64,000 nt of DNA from positions 1 through 64,000 of the IMG/VR virus record IMGVR_UViG_3300025131_008220; one strand, given 5' to 3'. Within the stretch, counting starts at the first letter, position 1. Each line of letters opens with the position of its first letter. The stretch is from a virus. Below are positions 32,335 to 39,724 of this stretch, piece after piece. Made by a program: the position numbers and the translations under genes. The notes below the pieces were generated by a model that saw only the letters and a program-made list of their open reading frames with translations, did not search any database and was not told the origin of the DNA.

Positions 32335-33290
32335 TCCTTTACATATAAGAAATCAGCTAACGCGATCTTGTTTAGGGGTAGGTTCTCGAAAGTCTCTCTT
32401 TTTATGCTCATCTGCTGCTTTGCATTCCAGCTATCGGGGTGACAAACGTAGTCAATGGTAAGTAACTCTCTATCATTCCTAATGCATTTCTGGCCTTTGT
32501 GAAAACCATTGGTCATGGCTAGCGCTACATCTCCTTTCTTTCCTGTTATATGTTTGATTTTATCTTTTCCATAAAAGGCTTCTATTTCATCATCTTCCCA
32601 CCTGTATTTCTGCAATATGTTGTCTGGTTTATTATCTACGCTGCCTTCTACGTAGGTAAACGGACCGTCCTCAGGCGATAAAACATCTTTTAGGTATACA
32701 AAAACTTTAAAAAAGTAAGGAGAGTTAGGGTCGATATGATACATCGTTGTGTTTTCGCTCTTCAAGTTATTAGCGAAACTTTTTCTTAGATTCAGGGTTC
32801 CTATGGCGGGCGCGCATCTAAAAAAGCTTTTAGCAATAGATGTTAGTCTATTGTCGAATATTATATCGCTTATTTCTGGTATGTTGTAAAGCGGCTCAGG
32901 TATAGAGAGGAATAACTCTGTGTCCCGTGCTTCTTTTTGGGTTAGTTTATTATTATTTTCTCCTACTTGTCTGCCTAGGTTGCTGTCTAATGGCATAGGC
33001 CCGCCGTCTAAAAAATAATTTAATTTATCACTTATTTTATTTAAAGTGTCGATTTTATGATCTAATCCTCCCTCTATTTTAGCCCATCCTTTTTGGTAAA
33101 GTTCTTTAACTATATCTTTTTCTTTTTCTATATCTTTGTCGAGTATATAATACTTTGACCTCCTGTCCTCTATGCATTTTAAAACAAGGTTAAGGTCTTC
33201 TTCTTTGAAGTGAGAAATCGTTCCGTCCTGCTTGACAGACAAGCCAGAGTTCTTCCTGTTTGGGAGTTTTGGTTTATTATTCGACCACAT
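32331..33290 (-). CDS. PhyH-like 2-oxoglutarate/Fe(II) dioxygenase
   Basis: About 319 residues. TTMYHIDPNSPYFFKVFVYLKDV contains the HxD pair, GPFTYVEGS follows, and GFHKGQK carries the distal histidine, with the C-terminal ELLTIDYVC strand. It fits the phytanoyl-CoA-dioxygenase-like family that hydroxylates small molecules and sugars. It is a tandem paralogue of 33277-34185. The ATG at 33290 is used; the extra four codons start with TTG. The 14-base overlap with the upstream stop supports coupling. Confidence 0.82.
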   Translation of the reverse strand: MWSNNKPKLPNRKNSGLSVKQDGTISHFKEEDLNLVLKCIEDRRSKYYILDKDIEKEKDIVKELYQKGWAKIEGGLDHKIDTLNKISDKLNYFLDGGPMPLDSNLGRQVGENNNKLTQKEARDTELFLSIPEPLYNIPEISDIIFDNRLTSIAKSFFRCAPAIGTLNLRKSFANNLKSENTTMYHIDPNSPYFFKVFVYLKDVLSPEDGPFTYVEGSVDNKPDNILQKYRWEDDEIEAFYGKDKIKHITGKKGDVALAMTNGFHKGQKCIRNDRELLTIDYVCHPDSWNAKQQMSIKRETFENLPLNKIALADFLYVKE

Positions 33291-34185
33291 ACATAAAATC
33301 AATCAAAGGTTCATTTCTTTGTCCTATTTTTCTGCAGGTCTCTGGTTTGATATCTATATATGATTTCGCACTCCAGTCTTCTGGGCCACAAACGAAGTTC
33401 AGGGTTAGCATTGTTCTGTCTTTGGATACGACTTTCTGCCCTTTATGGTATCCGGTAGTTACAGCCGTTAGAACATCTCCTTTTTTAGCGGTGAGGGGTT
33501 TTATTTTTTCTTTGCCGTATATTCTCTCTATATCCTCGTCTGGCACTCTATGGTTTTCCAACCATCCTTTAGGTTTCTCATAAGCAGACCCTTCAACATA
33601 GGTAAGCGGCCCATCGTCTATCTCTTCTACGTCATCTAGATATAGGAAGAACTTAAGCAGGTAAGGGGAGTTCCTATCGCAATGATACAAGGTTGTTTGG
33701 GCGTGTGGCAGGGTGTTGGCGAAGCTTTTTCTAAGATTTAATGTCCCTACCGCTGGCATACATTTAAAATAGCATTTCGCTATATCAATTATTCTGTCAT
33801 CAAATAGTATGTCTCCTATCTCTGGTACGTTATAGAGAGGGTTTACTACGCTCATAAAAAGCTCTTTCTCTCGCGCTTCTGATTGAGGTGGTTTAGTATC
33901 TTTAAGTAGGCCATACTTACAATGCTCTCCTCCTTTATCTAAATAAAAATCAAGCTTATCTTTAATGCTGTCAATTACGTCGATCTTATCCGAAAACAGA
34001 GAGTCTAGTTTGTACCAGCCTTTGTTGTTAAGAACGTCCACAATGCTTTGTTTTGAGCTCGACTCAGCCTCTGTCAGCGGGTATTTTGCTGCTCTAGTTT
34101 GTAGGGATTTTAAAAGAAGGCTTAAATCTTCCTCGCCTCTCTTCATGCAGAATGAAGAAGGAATCTTAACTGTTTTATTATTCAT
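33277..34185 (-). CDS. PhyH-like 2-oxoglutarate/Fe(II) dioxygenase, paralogue
   Basis: A 302-residue paralogue of the previous gene. TTLYHCDRNSPYLLKFFLYLDDV (HxD), GPLTYVEGS, GYHKGQK and MLTLNFVC are the corresponding motifs. The whole pair appears to come from a duplication. It is the first gene after a perfect promoter (34195-34223), and the ATG is only 9 bases after the -10 box. A function in hydroxylating a sugar, amino acid or nucleoside is inferred from family and context only. Confidence 0.82.
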   Translation of the reverse strand: MNNKTVKIPSSFCMKRGEEDLSLLLKSLQTRAAKYPLTEAESSSKQSIVDVLNNKGWYKLDSLFSDKIDVIDSIKDKLDFYLDKGGEHCKYGLLKDTKPPQSEAREKELFMSVVNPLYNVPEIGDILFDDRIIDIAKCYFKCMPAVGTLNLRKSFANTLPHAQTTLYHCDRNSPYLLKFFLYLDDVEEIDDGPLTYVEGSAYEKPKGWLENHRVPDEDIERIYGKEKIKPLTAKKGDVLTAVTTGYHKGQKVVSKDRTMLTLNFVCGPEDWSAKSYIDIKPETCRKIGQRNEPLIDFMYVVE

Positions 34186-34194
34186 GCTTTTGTA

Positions 34195-34223
34195 ATTATA
34201 ACAAGAACATGATCAATTGTCAA
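34195..34223 (-). promoter_or_regulatory. Perfect sigma-70 consensus promoter (TTGACA-17-TATAAT)
   Basis: TTGACA (34223-34218), 17-bp spacer, TATAAT (34200-34195), 9 bases before the ATG at 34185. It is the only strong promoter seen upstream of the sugar island and probably drives most of it. Confidence 0.8.
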
Positions 34224-34277
34224 GGCAGAATAATTATTTACATGCTGCGGTCTCTGCCGTTTTAGCTGCACCTACTC

Positions 34278-35090
34278 CTATACACTAATTTTCTCTGGGT
34301 TGGGGTCAACTACTCCAACTTTTTCAAAGCTCGTTGTATACTTCTTGTTTATAAAATCTATTCTATTCAGAGAGGGCTTGACTCTTATATTAATTACATC
34401 TCGGTAGCCTTCTATGATAGGGTTAGCTCGATGGCCTATGTTATTATTAAATGAGAATGTAGTACCTTTGGGTCCGGTAATTGTTGTGGGTTCGTGTCCT
34501 ACGGCTTGAAGCTCTTTTACTTCTTTATTTACTCTGGAGCCATTCGGTGCGTTGTTCCATTTACCTGGCCCAACTCTAGTCCCATTGAACAAATAACCTT
34601 TACCGTCTGGCTTAACTAGATACTCAAAGGGAGAATTTTTTGCAGAAACATTATTTAAATATATAATATTTTTAACTATTTCATCTGGGTTGTTGTCGTA
34701 ATGCCATATATAAGAAGAGTCTCTCTCGCATTTGGTAGTTCTATATACATAAATTTTATCAACATATAGGTAGCAGCCGTACATAGTTTTTTCTAAATGA
34801 GGAGCAATGAAACTAGACATTGTTTCTAGTTGTTCTCTTATACTCCATATGTCTGGATGTTTAAGTATAATGCTTTGCTCGTTGCTATTAGAAAAATAAT
34901 CAAAGACTCTTTGGGCTGCGCTGTCTACGGCCAATTGGTAGTCTGCGCTAAAAGTGTTGGTGGGAACGGGTCTGGCGGGGTCATTATAAAAATTTTCAAA
35001 CTTAGGTGGTATCAGCTCCCTGTTTTCTTGCCTCCATTTCTCTCGGCATGCTATGAAGTATTCTTTATAGTTCATTATTAATTTTTTCAT
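34278..35090 (-). CDS. 2OG-Fe(II) oxygenase-like protein
   Basis: A 270-residue protein. SSYIWHYDNNPDEIVKNIIYLNNV supplies the HxD motif, NSPFEYL follows, and FSFNNNIGHRANPIIEGYRDVINIRVKP carries the distal H and R. The double-stranded beta-helix order fits Fe(II)/2-oxoglutarate oxygenases, but it is a different branch from the two PhyH-like genes. Its promoter lies in the repeat module at 35094-35154. The leader is about 14 bases. The substrate is unknown. Confidence 0.7.
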   Translation of the reverse strand: MKKLIMNYKEYFIACREKWRQENRELIPPKFENFYNDPARPVPTNTFSADYQLAVDSAAQRVFDYFSNSNEQSIILKHPDIWSIREQLETMSSFIAPHLEKTMYGCYLYVDKIYVYRTTKCERDSSYIWHYDNNPDEIVKNIIYLNNVSAKNSPFEYLVKPDGKGYLFNGTRVGPGKWNNAPNGSRVNKEVKELQAVGHEPTTITGPKGTTFSFNNNIGHRANPIIEGYRDVINIRVKPSLNRIDFINKKYTTSFEKVGVVDPNPEKISV

Positions 35091-35093
35091 ACT

Positions 35094-35154
35094 ATTTGTC
35101 TTGCTTTACTTAAGCTAACAAAAACTTATCCACTTGTCAAGTCTTTTTTAAATC
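35094..35154 (-). repeat. 61-bp promoter module, copy 1 (TTGACA-17-TAGCTT)
   Basis: This segment is nearly identical (four mismatches) to 48249-48309 on the other strand. Both contain AAAAAAGACTTGACAAGTG, ATAAGTTTTTGTTAG and AAGTAAAGCAAGAC. The -35 is at 35140-35135 and the -10 at 35117-35112. It drives the oxygenase gene at 34278-35090. The identical downstream part suggests that the initially transcribed region is also selected. Confidence 0.75.
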
Positions 35155-35207
35155 TTTTATTGTATTACGCTTATTTGGTTGAAATAGTCGTGTTTTTTGT
35201 CCAATTA

Positions 35208-35975
35208 TTACAACATATGTAGCTTTTGCTTGGCGTGAGCTATCATCCATCTGTCTTTCTTGTCTAGGTGAGCCCTGAGATGGTCGTCTATTTGCTTAAG
35301 CATCTCTGGTTTCTCTCCCATATGTTGGTCTCTGACCTTTTGTATGCCCTGTACAACCTTCAGCAGAGTGGAGCTAGCTCCTCTGGATGGTATAGCGAAG
35401 GGGGCTATGGCTGAAACGATCTTCAACCCAATCGATAAAACTACTAAAAATATAACAATTCCAACTATCCAATAGACTTTACCCATTAGACTAGAATACT
35501 TAGTAGCGGCAAGGGCGTTCTCTTGGTTGACGGCTTTAAGTTGTACGTTCGCGGTGTTTAGCTGGCTGCTTAAGACCCTGTTCCGGTTCTGTATAGCTAT
35601 TAGTTCCTTGTCCATTACTGCTAGCTCGGCTTGCCCTTTTTCTACTACCTTTGGGTCATCAGAGAGAAGGTCTGTAATCATAGTGTCAGACTTTAACGCG
35701 TTTGCTGCTTGAGGTGGCCCTAGGGCTGTTATGCTGCGAGTAGTCATTGATTTAGCAACGTTAGAATGCTTGGATGGTTCCGGGTCTTTTTGAAGTGCTT
35801 GGTCTGCCGCGTATACAAAAGTCCTACCACTCTCGACTTGCTTGTTTTCGTTCTCGGTCTGCTTTCTCTCTATGCTCTGCACAACCGCCTCCTTCTTGTT
35901 GAACTTGCCTAATGGGGTAGCGCAACCACCTACTACCACTAAGCATAACGCTAGGATATAAAATACATCTTTCAT
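35208..35975 (-). CDS. Lipoprotein with coiled coil and second membrane segment
   Basis: A 255-residue protein. A lipoprotein signal ends VVVGGC (Cys near 18), followed by a charged helical region. A coiled-coil stretch (LIAIQNRNRVLSSQLNTANVQ, about 135-160), a transmembrane helix (YWIVGIVIFLVVLSIGL, about 167-185) and about 70 basic residues come next. A lipid anchor plus a distal membrane segment is the plan of single-molecule spanins (u-spanins), which fuse inner and outer membranes at lysis. The long tail after the helix is unusual, so the call is tentative. No endolysin is visible nearby. Confidence 0.55.
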   Translation of the reverse strand: MKDVFYILALCLVVVGGCATPLGKFNKKEAVVQSIERKQTENENKQVESGRTFVYAADQALQKDPEPSKHSNVAKSMTTRSITALGPPQAANALKSDTMITDLLSDDPKVVEKGQAELAVMDKELIAIQNRNRVLSSQLNTANVQLKAVNQENALAATKYSSLMGKVYWIVGIVIFLVVLSIGLKIVSAIAPFAIPSRGASSTLLKVVQGIQKVRDQHMGEKPEMLKQIDDHLRAHLDKKDRWMIAHAKQKLHML

Positions 35976-36520
35976 AAATACTTCTCCTTTATCGTTTTAA
36001 GAGCTTTCATGGCCTTATCCAAATTTAAATCAATATTGCTGCTCTTGAAGCCTTTCTCTATGTAATCTAGGTATTTAACTCTAGATTCTTTATATGATGG
36101 TACCGAGGGGTCAGAGTCGCAGTATTCTTGCACGGCTTCGGAAAAGAATATTATTAAAATTAGACATAGTTTAGATGCTTCTTCTGAAGGCTTATCTGTA
36201 TTAAAAGATATGTTTTTTATATTTTTTAAACAGAAAAAGTATTTATAAAAAGCTCCAGATAGGAATTCACATTCTTTAGTATCTAACCCTTCCTTGGAGC
36301 CCTCTTTGAAAACCATCAATAAGGCGGACAGTTTAGGGTGTAGCTCTAGAAGCTTTTTTTTATTTAGACGCTTTTTTGCAGCGTGCTGGACGACTAAAAG
36401 GACATCTTCATGTTCGTCTGTGATCTTTTCGACCACTTTTTCTTCGACTTTTAGTAAGTGAGAAATGTAGTTGACTGCTACATTATCTATAATATTATCT
36501 TTTGTCCTTTGTTTAGCCAC
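35972..36520 (-). CDS. Hypothetical helical protein
   Basis: A 182-residue protein with no recognised domain. It is predicted to be helical (LLKVEEKVVEKITDEHEDVLLVV; LNLDKAMKALKTIKEKYL). The start is a GTG at 36520, right after the previous stop; there is no other in-frame start nearby. The stop overlaps the lipoprotein ATG (ATGA). Confidence 0.5.
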   Translation of the reverse strand: MAKQRTKDNIIDNVAVNYISHLLKVEEKVVEKITDEHEDVLLVVQHAAKKRLNKKKLLELHPKLSALLMVFKEGSKEGLDTKECEFLSGAFYKYFFCLKNIKNISFNTDKPSEEASKLCLILIIFFSEAVQEYCDSDPSVPSYKESRVKYLDYIEKGFKSSNIDLNLDKAMKALKTIKEKYL

Positions 36521-36521
36521 C

Positions 36522-36863
36522 TCACATCTTATCTTTATGCTTGATGCCTCGTCTTTTTTTAGAGTATCTCTGCTCTGCTTTTTCTCTGACTGGGTCTACC
36601 CCGTTGTTGTCTTTTTTTCTTTTAGAGCTTAGCTCTGCAGAATAATCCCATATGTCCCCCATTGTCCCTTTCATATTTTTAGTTTTTTCTGTAAACTGCT
36701 GAGCAGAAAATGGATCAACATTGCTATCAATAGAAGCATTAGGGACCGTAAAGACCCTGCTAAAGACTTTGCCTTTTTCAGAATAAGCATGCTCTTCGTC
36801 TATAGCTTGAATTATAGATATTACTTCTCCTGTCTCGGGGTTTTCAAATAAATATTCAGGCAT
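36522..36863 (-). CDS. Conserved-looking phage protein (MPEYLFENPETGE type)
   Basis: A 113-residue protein. The start (MPEYLFENPETGEVISI) and ...FSRVFTVPNASID resemble a phage family distantly like FmdB zinc-ribbon proteins but without cysteines. The C-terminal half is highly charged (SKRKKDNNGVDPVREKAEQR). The function is unknown; in other phages such proteins lie near structural genes. The ATG overlaps the glycosyltransferase stop. Confidence 0.5.
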   Translation of the reverse strand: MPEYLFENPETGEVISIIQAIDEEHAYSEKGKVFSRVFTVPNASIDSNVDPFSAQQFTEKTKNMKGTMGDIWDYSAELSSKRKKDNNGVDPVREKAEQRYSKKRRGIKHKDKM

Positions 36864-37938
36864 TACCTAAAAATTCTAAGATTTTATTAGTAGTCTTTTC
36901 GTAGGTAAACTCGTCCTGAAGTTTAAGTCCAGCCGAATTGAGTCTGTCGAACTCTACCTTTTCTATGGCTTTTTCGCAGCCATTAATAAAAGACTCTTCA
37001 TCAAAATCAAAGATCCTTCCTTGGTTATACTCAGCTCCGGCTTTAAAGAAAACTCCATCTTCGGATGGTATTTTGCCAGAAGGTTCAATTAATGTAGAAT
37101 TTTCTGGATTAGCCCATTCCTTATACCCAGTAGCATTCATTATGACTGAGTGTTTCCCTATCGCTACTGAATGAAACTCGGGTAGTCCCCAGCCCTCCGC
37201 TCCAGACATACCTACAACAATATCTCCAGAATTAAGAAAGTCATTGTAGACTAAATTCTTATCCATGAAGTCTAGAAACTGTATATTGAAATAGTTTTTA
37301 TCACCTAGAATCCTATTTATTAAAGCTGGCATCTCTTTTTTTAGGAAAGGATTATGGATGGCGCATTGTAGGTGGTACCTTTTGTCGTTGCCAAACTTCT
37401 TAGCCCAAGCCTTGATTATCTTGTTGTGTCTTTTTCTTTTTTCTAGCTTGCCACAAAGGTTGAAAACAATCCTGTTGTCATCGTAGTATTTTTTATCTAA
37501 TCTTTTAAAATGATATTTATCAAAGCCAAGAGGTATAAGGTCAGCTTTTAGTCCAAAGTTAGAAAAGACATCTACGGAGTGCTTGCTTGAGAAGATTAAT
37601 CGATCAGCATTAGAGGCTATGTTAACCTCTGATGGCGTAGGCGCATCTAATTCGTAAAAAGAAAAAAGAACTCTTTTAGAGGAAACGCTGTTTAGAGCTG
37701 AGGCATTAAGATGCCAGAGCATAAAGACGGGTTGTTCTTTCTTGTGAAATTTTGGCCCCTTAGCTATGCAGCTTTTAAGCCATTTAAGGAACTCTGGTTC
37801 AATGTTGAACGAAGAAACATCCTCGTTTATAGGAAAAAGGCTCGGCTCAAGCCCCTTATTGTAAATCTCTCTGAGAAGACAATGGGAAACTTGGCCGAAA
37901 CTTAAATTGTTAACCGGAAGCTGTAAGGCAAAATCCAT
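36856..37938 (-). CDS. Glycosyltransferase, GT4 family
   Basis: A 360-residue GT-B enzyme. VSHCLLREIY and MLWHLNASALNSVSSKRVLFSFYELDAPT are in the acceptor domain. RIVFNLCGKLEKRKRHNKIIKAWAKKFG begins the donor domain, and MSGAEGWGLPEFHSVAIGKHSVIMNATGYKEW is the Glu-containing nucleotide-sugar loop. Retaining enzyme by family. The ATG overlaps the DUF736-like stop (TAATG). Confidence 0.85.
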   Translation of the reverse strand: MDFALQLPVNNLSFGQVSHCLLREIYNKGLEPSLFPINEDVSSFNIEPEFLKWLKSCIAKGPKFHKKEQPVFMLWHLNASALNSVSSKRVLFSFYELDAPTPSEVNIASNADRLIFSSKHSVDVFSNFGLKADLIPLGFDKYHFKRLDKKYYDDNRIVFNLCGKLEKRKRHNKIIKAWAKKFGNDKRYHLQCAIHNPFLKKEMPALINRILGDKNYFNIQFLDFMDKNLVYNDFLNSGDIVVGMSGAEGWGLPEFHSVAIGKHSVIMNATGYKEWANPENSTLIEPSGKIPSEDGVFFKAGAEYNQGRIFDFDEESFINGCEKAIEKVEFDRLNSAGLKLQDEFTYEKTTNKILEFLGNA

Positions 37939-38249
37939 TACAGCAACGTGTCGCCATCTTCATCTGCAACCGCTGTCGCAGGAGCCTCCTTTGTTTGTGG
38001 GGTTGTTTCCGTTGACATACCGCCTTGCTCTGAAGCCGGACGAGAAATATAAATCCTAAAATCAGGTTGATTCTCAGATTTCTTATCCTTGTTGTAGAAA
38101 GCTACAACTTGGACCTTCTTCTCTTCTCCGAACTCATTCTCCATCTTGAAATGACCAGAGAAATATTTCTTACCGCTACTCTGTGACGTCTTTGTCCAGA
38201 GGGCTCCGACTTCTCTCTTGTCCCAATCGTTATTTGTATTATCTGCCAT
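37938..38249 (-). CDS. DUF736-like protein
   Basis: A 103-residue protein. DWDKREVGALWTKTS, YFSGHF and DFRIYISRPAS follow the DUF736 pattern. The C-terminus is an acidic, Thr/Pro-rich tail (EDGDTLL), reminiscent of ssDNA-binding tails. The domain's role is unknown. The gene is first in an operon with a strong promoter 10 bases before its ATG. Confidence 0.7.
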   Translation of the reverse strand: MADNTNNDWDKREVGALWTKTSQSSGKKYFSGHFKMENEFGEEKKVQVVAFYNKDKKSENQPDFRIYISRPASEQGGMSTETTPQTKEAPATAVADEDGDTLL

Positions 38250-38259
38250 AACTTCCCTT

Positions 38260-38288
38260 AGTATAGATTAAACTTATCCAGCTGTCAA
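38260..38288 (-). promoter_or_regulatory. Sigma-70-type promoter (TTGACA-17-TATACT)
   Basis: TTGACA (38288-38283), 17-bp spacer, TATACT (38265-38260). The ATG at 38249 comes 10 bases later, and the short gap contains AAGGGA. It drives the operon 38249 to 35208. Confidence 0.75.
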
Positions 38289-38297
38289 GCTTTTTGT

Positions 38298-38852
38298 TTA
38301 ATGTATTTTTCTTTTTAAAATTTCAGCACCTTTTCTATGCAGGTTTATGGCTGTCTGAGAACTGAAGCCTAAGAGATTTCCTATTTTGGCCCAAGTCATC
38401 TTGCCTCCCGAGAAGTATCTAAGAGAGTAGACTTTTTCAACTCTAGGGTCTTTCATTTTTCCTAGCTCGTTAAATATAAAAGACTTCATCTCTTTATTTG
38501 AGTAAGGATTTCCTTGCTCAGTTATTATGGTGTTCTGCCTGACTTTTTCGCTTAGTCTATTTATTTTAGCGGACTTACTTATTAAATGTAGGCATTTATA
38601 CTTAACATTATTACTAAGCCAAGTACAAAAACTAGATCCTTTTTCTAAATTAAAACTTTTCGCCGACTCGTAAATAATTAAATCCTTATCTAATAGAATA
38701 TCATTAGGGTCGGCCCCAGATTTAGCCATAGACGACGAGTACTTAGAATACATAGACAAAAAGACAGGAGAATACCTAGATATCACCTTAAGTAGAGACA
38801 GGTCACAATCTTTTTCTTGTATCTTCTTTATTTCCAGATAGAAGTTATTCAT
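38298..38852 (-). CDS. Phage sigma factor, sigma-70 family
   Basis: A 184-residue protein. Region 2 is visible in YSPVFLSMYSKYSSSMAKSG, ADPNDILLDKDLIIYESAKSF and GSSFCTWLSNNVKYKCLHLI. Region 4 is RVEKVYSLRYFSGGKMTWAKIGNLLGFSSQTAINLHRKGAEILKR, a helix-turn-helix. It is short, like ECF and phage late-gene sigma factors, and probably redirects host RNA polymerase to late or middle genes. It lies 15 bases after the terminator of a structured RNA, so its level may be set by read-through. Confidence 0.85.
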   Translation of the reverse strand: MNNFYLEIKKIQEKDCDLSLLKVISRYSPVFLSMYSKYSSSMAKSGADPNDILLDKDLIIYESAKSFNLEKGSSFCTWLSNNVKYKCLHLISKSAKINRLSEKVRQNTIITEQGNPYSNKEMKSFIFNELGKMKDPRVEKVYSLRYFSGGKMTWAKIGNLLGFSSQTAINLHRKGAEILKRKIH

Positions 38853-38866
38853 TTTTTTTTAAAATT

Positions 38867-38894
38867 AATAAAAGAGGATTCCGCAAGCGGAATC
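38867..38894 (-). terminator. Rho-independent terminator before sigma factor gene
   Basis: GATTCCG-CTTG-CGGAATC (7-bp stem) followed on the minus strand by CTCTTTTATT. It ends the structured RNA 15 bases upstream of the sigma factor ATG. Confidence 0.75.
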
Positions 38895-39216
38895 GACGTA
38901 GCTTTTTTGCTGAGCACAGTTCACCCAACTTACAAAACACTTAAAACGACTACGAAAGGACGCTTTCGCTTCCACTTTAGTTCTATTCGCAGGGACTTTC
39001 TCCTTTTCGGCCCGCACATACGAGCCTAGCTAATGACTTTCGCAACCTATACCAAGTGTGATTAAAAATGGTAGAACTTTTTTAAATGATCACTTCCCTC
39101 ATACGCCGCCTGCACCCGCTTGTAGCGTACCTTCCAAGGTTCGAGAAGCCCCTTCGGGGTTGTTGGTCTCTCAAGAGTTACCAGACTCGCTTTCGCTTAG
39201 AACCATTCTTCACACT
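38867..39216 (-). ncRNA. Probable structured RNA, about 350 nt, family unknown
   Basis: This gene-free stretch has a perfect promoter at one end (39223-39251) and a terminator at the other. On the minus strand it contains several perfect or near-perfect stems: CCCC-GAA-GGGG (39149-39159), ACCT-TGGA-AGGT, and GGA-AGC-GAAA-GCG-TCC with a GNRA loop. It also has a potential H-type pseudoknot in which GTGAT (39093-39089) pairs with ATCAC (39062-39058) across CTACC (39074-39070), which in turn can pair with GGTATAG (39053-39047). I find no match to RNase P, tmRNA, 6S or group I intron signatures. It could be an independent RNA or a regulatory leader of the sigma factor. Confidence 0.6.
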
Positions 39217-39222
39217 TTCTCT

Positions 39223-39251
39223 ATTATAAATTTTACTTGACTTTCTGTCAA
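39223..39251 (-). promoter_or_regulatory. Perfect sigma-70 consensus promoter, leftward
   Basis: TTGACA (39251-39246), 17-bp spacer, TATAAT (39228-39223). Its -35 lies in the 17-base palindrome CTTGACTTTCTGTCAAG (39236-39252), shared with the rightward promoter. Confidence 0.85.
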
Positions 39252-39265
39252 GTTTTTTTTAAAAT
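39237..39265 (+). promoter_or_regulatory. Sigma-70-type promoter, rightward (TTGACT-17-TAAAAT)
   Basis: TTGACT (39237-39242), 17-bp spacer, TAAAAT (39260-39265). The predicted start falls on the ATG of the dCMP deaminase gene (39272), implying a leaderless mRNA. The -35 boxes of both promoters face each other within one palindrome, so only one polymerase can occupy the site at a time. Confidence 0.7.
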
Positions 39266-39271
39266 TTAAAA

Positions 39272-39724
39272 ATGGACAGACTCAGCTGGGTAGACTATGG
39301 CATAGAACTAGCAAAAACAGCGGCCCTAAGAAGCGAAGACCCATTCATTCAGGTTGGCTGCTGCCTTTTTAGGCCAGATAATAGCATCGCATCTCTAGGC
39401 TACAATGGGGCACCTCCCGGAGTTGACATAGACTGGTCAGATAGAGACGAAAGAAGGAAAAGAGTTATTCATGCTGAAACAAACGCCCTAAAGAATATAA
39501 AACCCCAAGAAGCAGACAGAATGTTTGTAACCTTAATGCCCTGTGGGGACTGCATTAAAAACGTAGCTTCTTATGGAATAAAGCAAATATTTTATATTAA
39601 AACATACGACCTTGATAAAACAGCTATAGACCTAGCATCAGAATTTGGAATAAATTTAACACAACACAATAATGATCTCCGTATATATCAAAAAATTAGA
39701 AGAGTCGGCAGTGACGCCGACTAG
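39272..39724 (+). CDS. dCMP deaminase-family protein
   Basis: A 150-residue zinc deaminase: GCCLFRPDNSIASLGYNGAPPG, HAETNALKN (H67, E69) and PCGDC (C91, C94). It converts dCMP to dUMP, supplying thymidylate synthesis, or acts on a related deoxycytidylate. It is the first gene of the rightward operon and is followed by dUTPase, whose start lies 53 bases inside this gene in another frame. Confidence 0.9.
   Translation: MDRLSWVDYGIELAKTAALRSEDPFIQVGCCLFRPDNSIASLGYNGAPPGVDIDWSDRDERRKRVIHAETNALKNIKPQEADRMFVTLMPCGDCIKNVASYGIKQIFYIKTYDLDKTAIDLASEFGINLTQHNNDLRIYQKIRRVGSDAD

Noticed and set aside
39121-39160. tRNA-like GGTTCGAG near a CCCC/GGGG stem
   Set aside because: There are no acceptor or anticodon arms around it, and it lies within the structured RNA on the other strand.
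38867-39216. Possible RNase P RNA because of GGAGAAAGTCC and the length near 350 nt
   Set aside because: The motif is in the wrong part of the RNA and lacks the conserved P4 partner and flanking elements.
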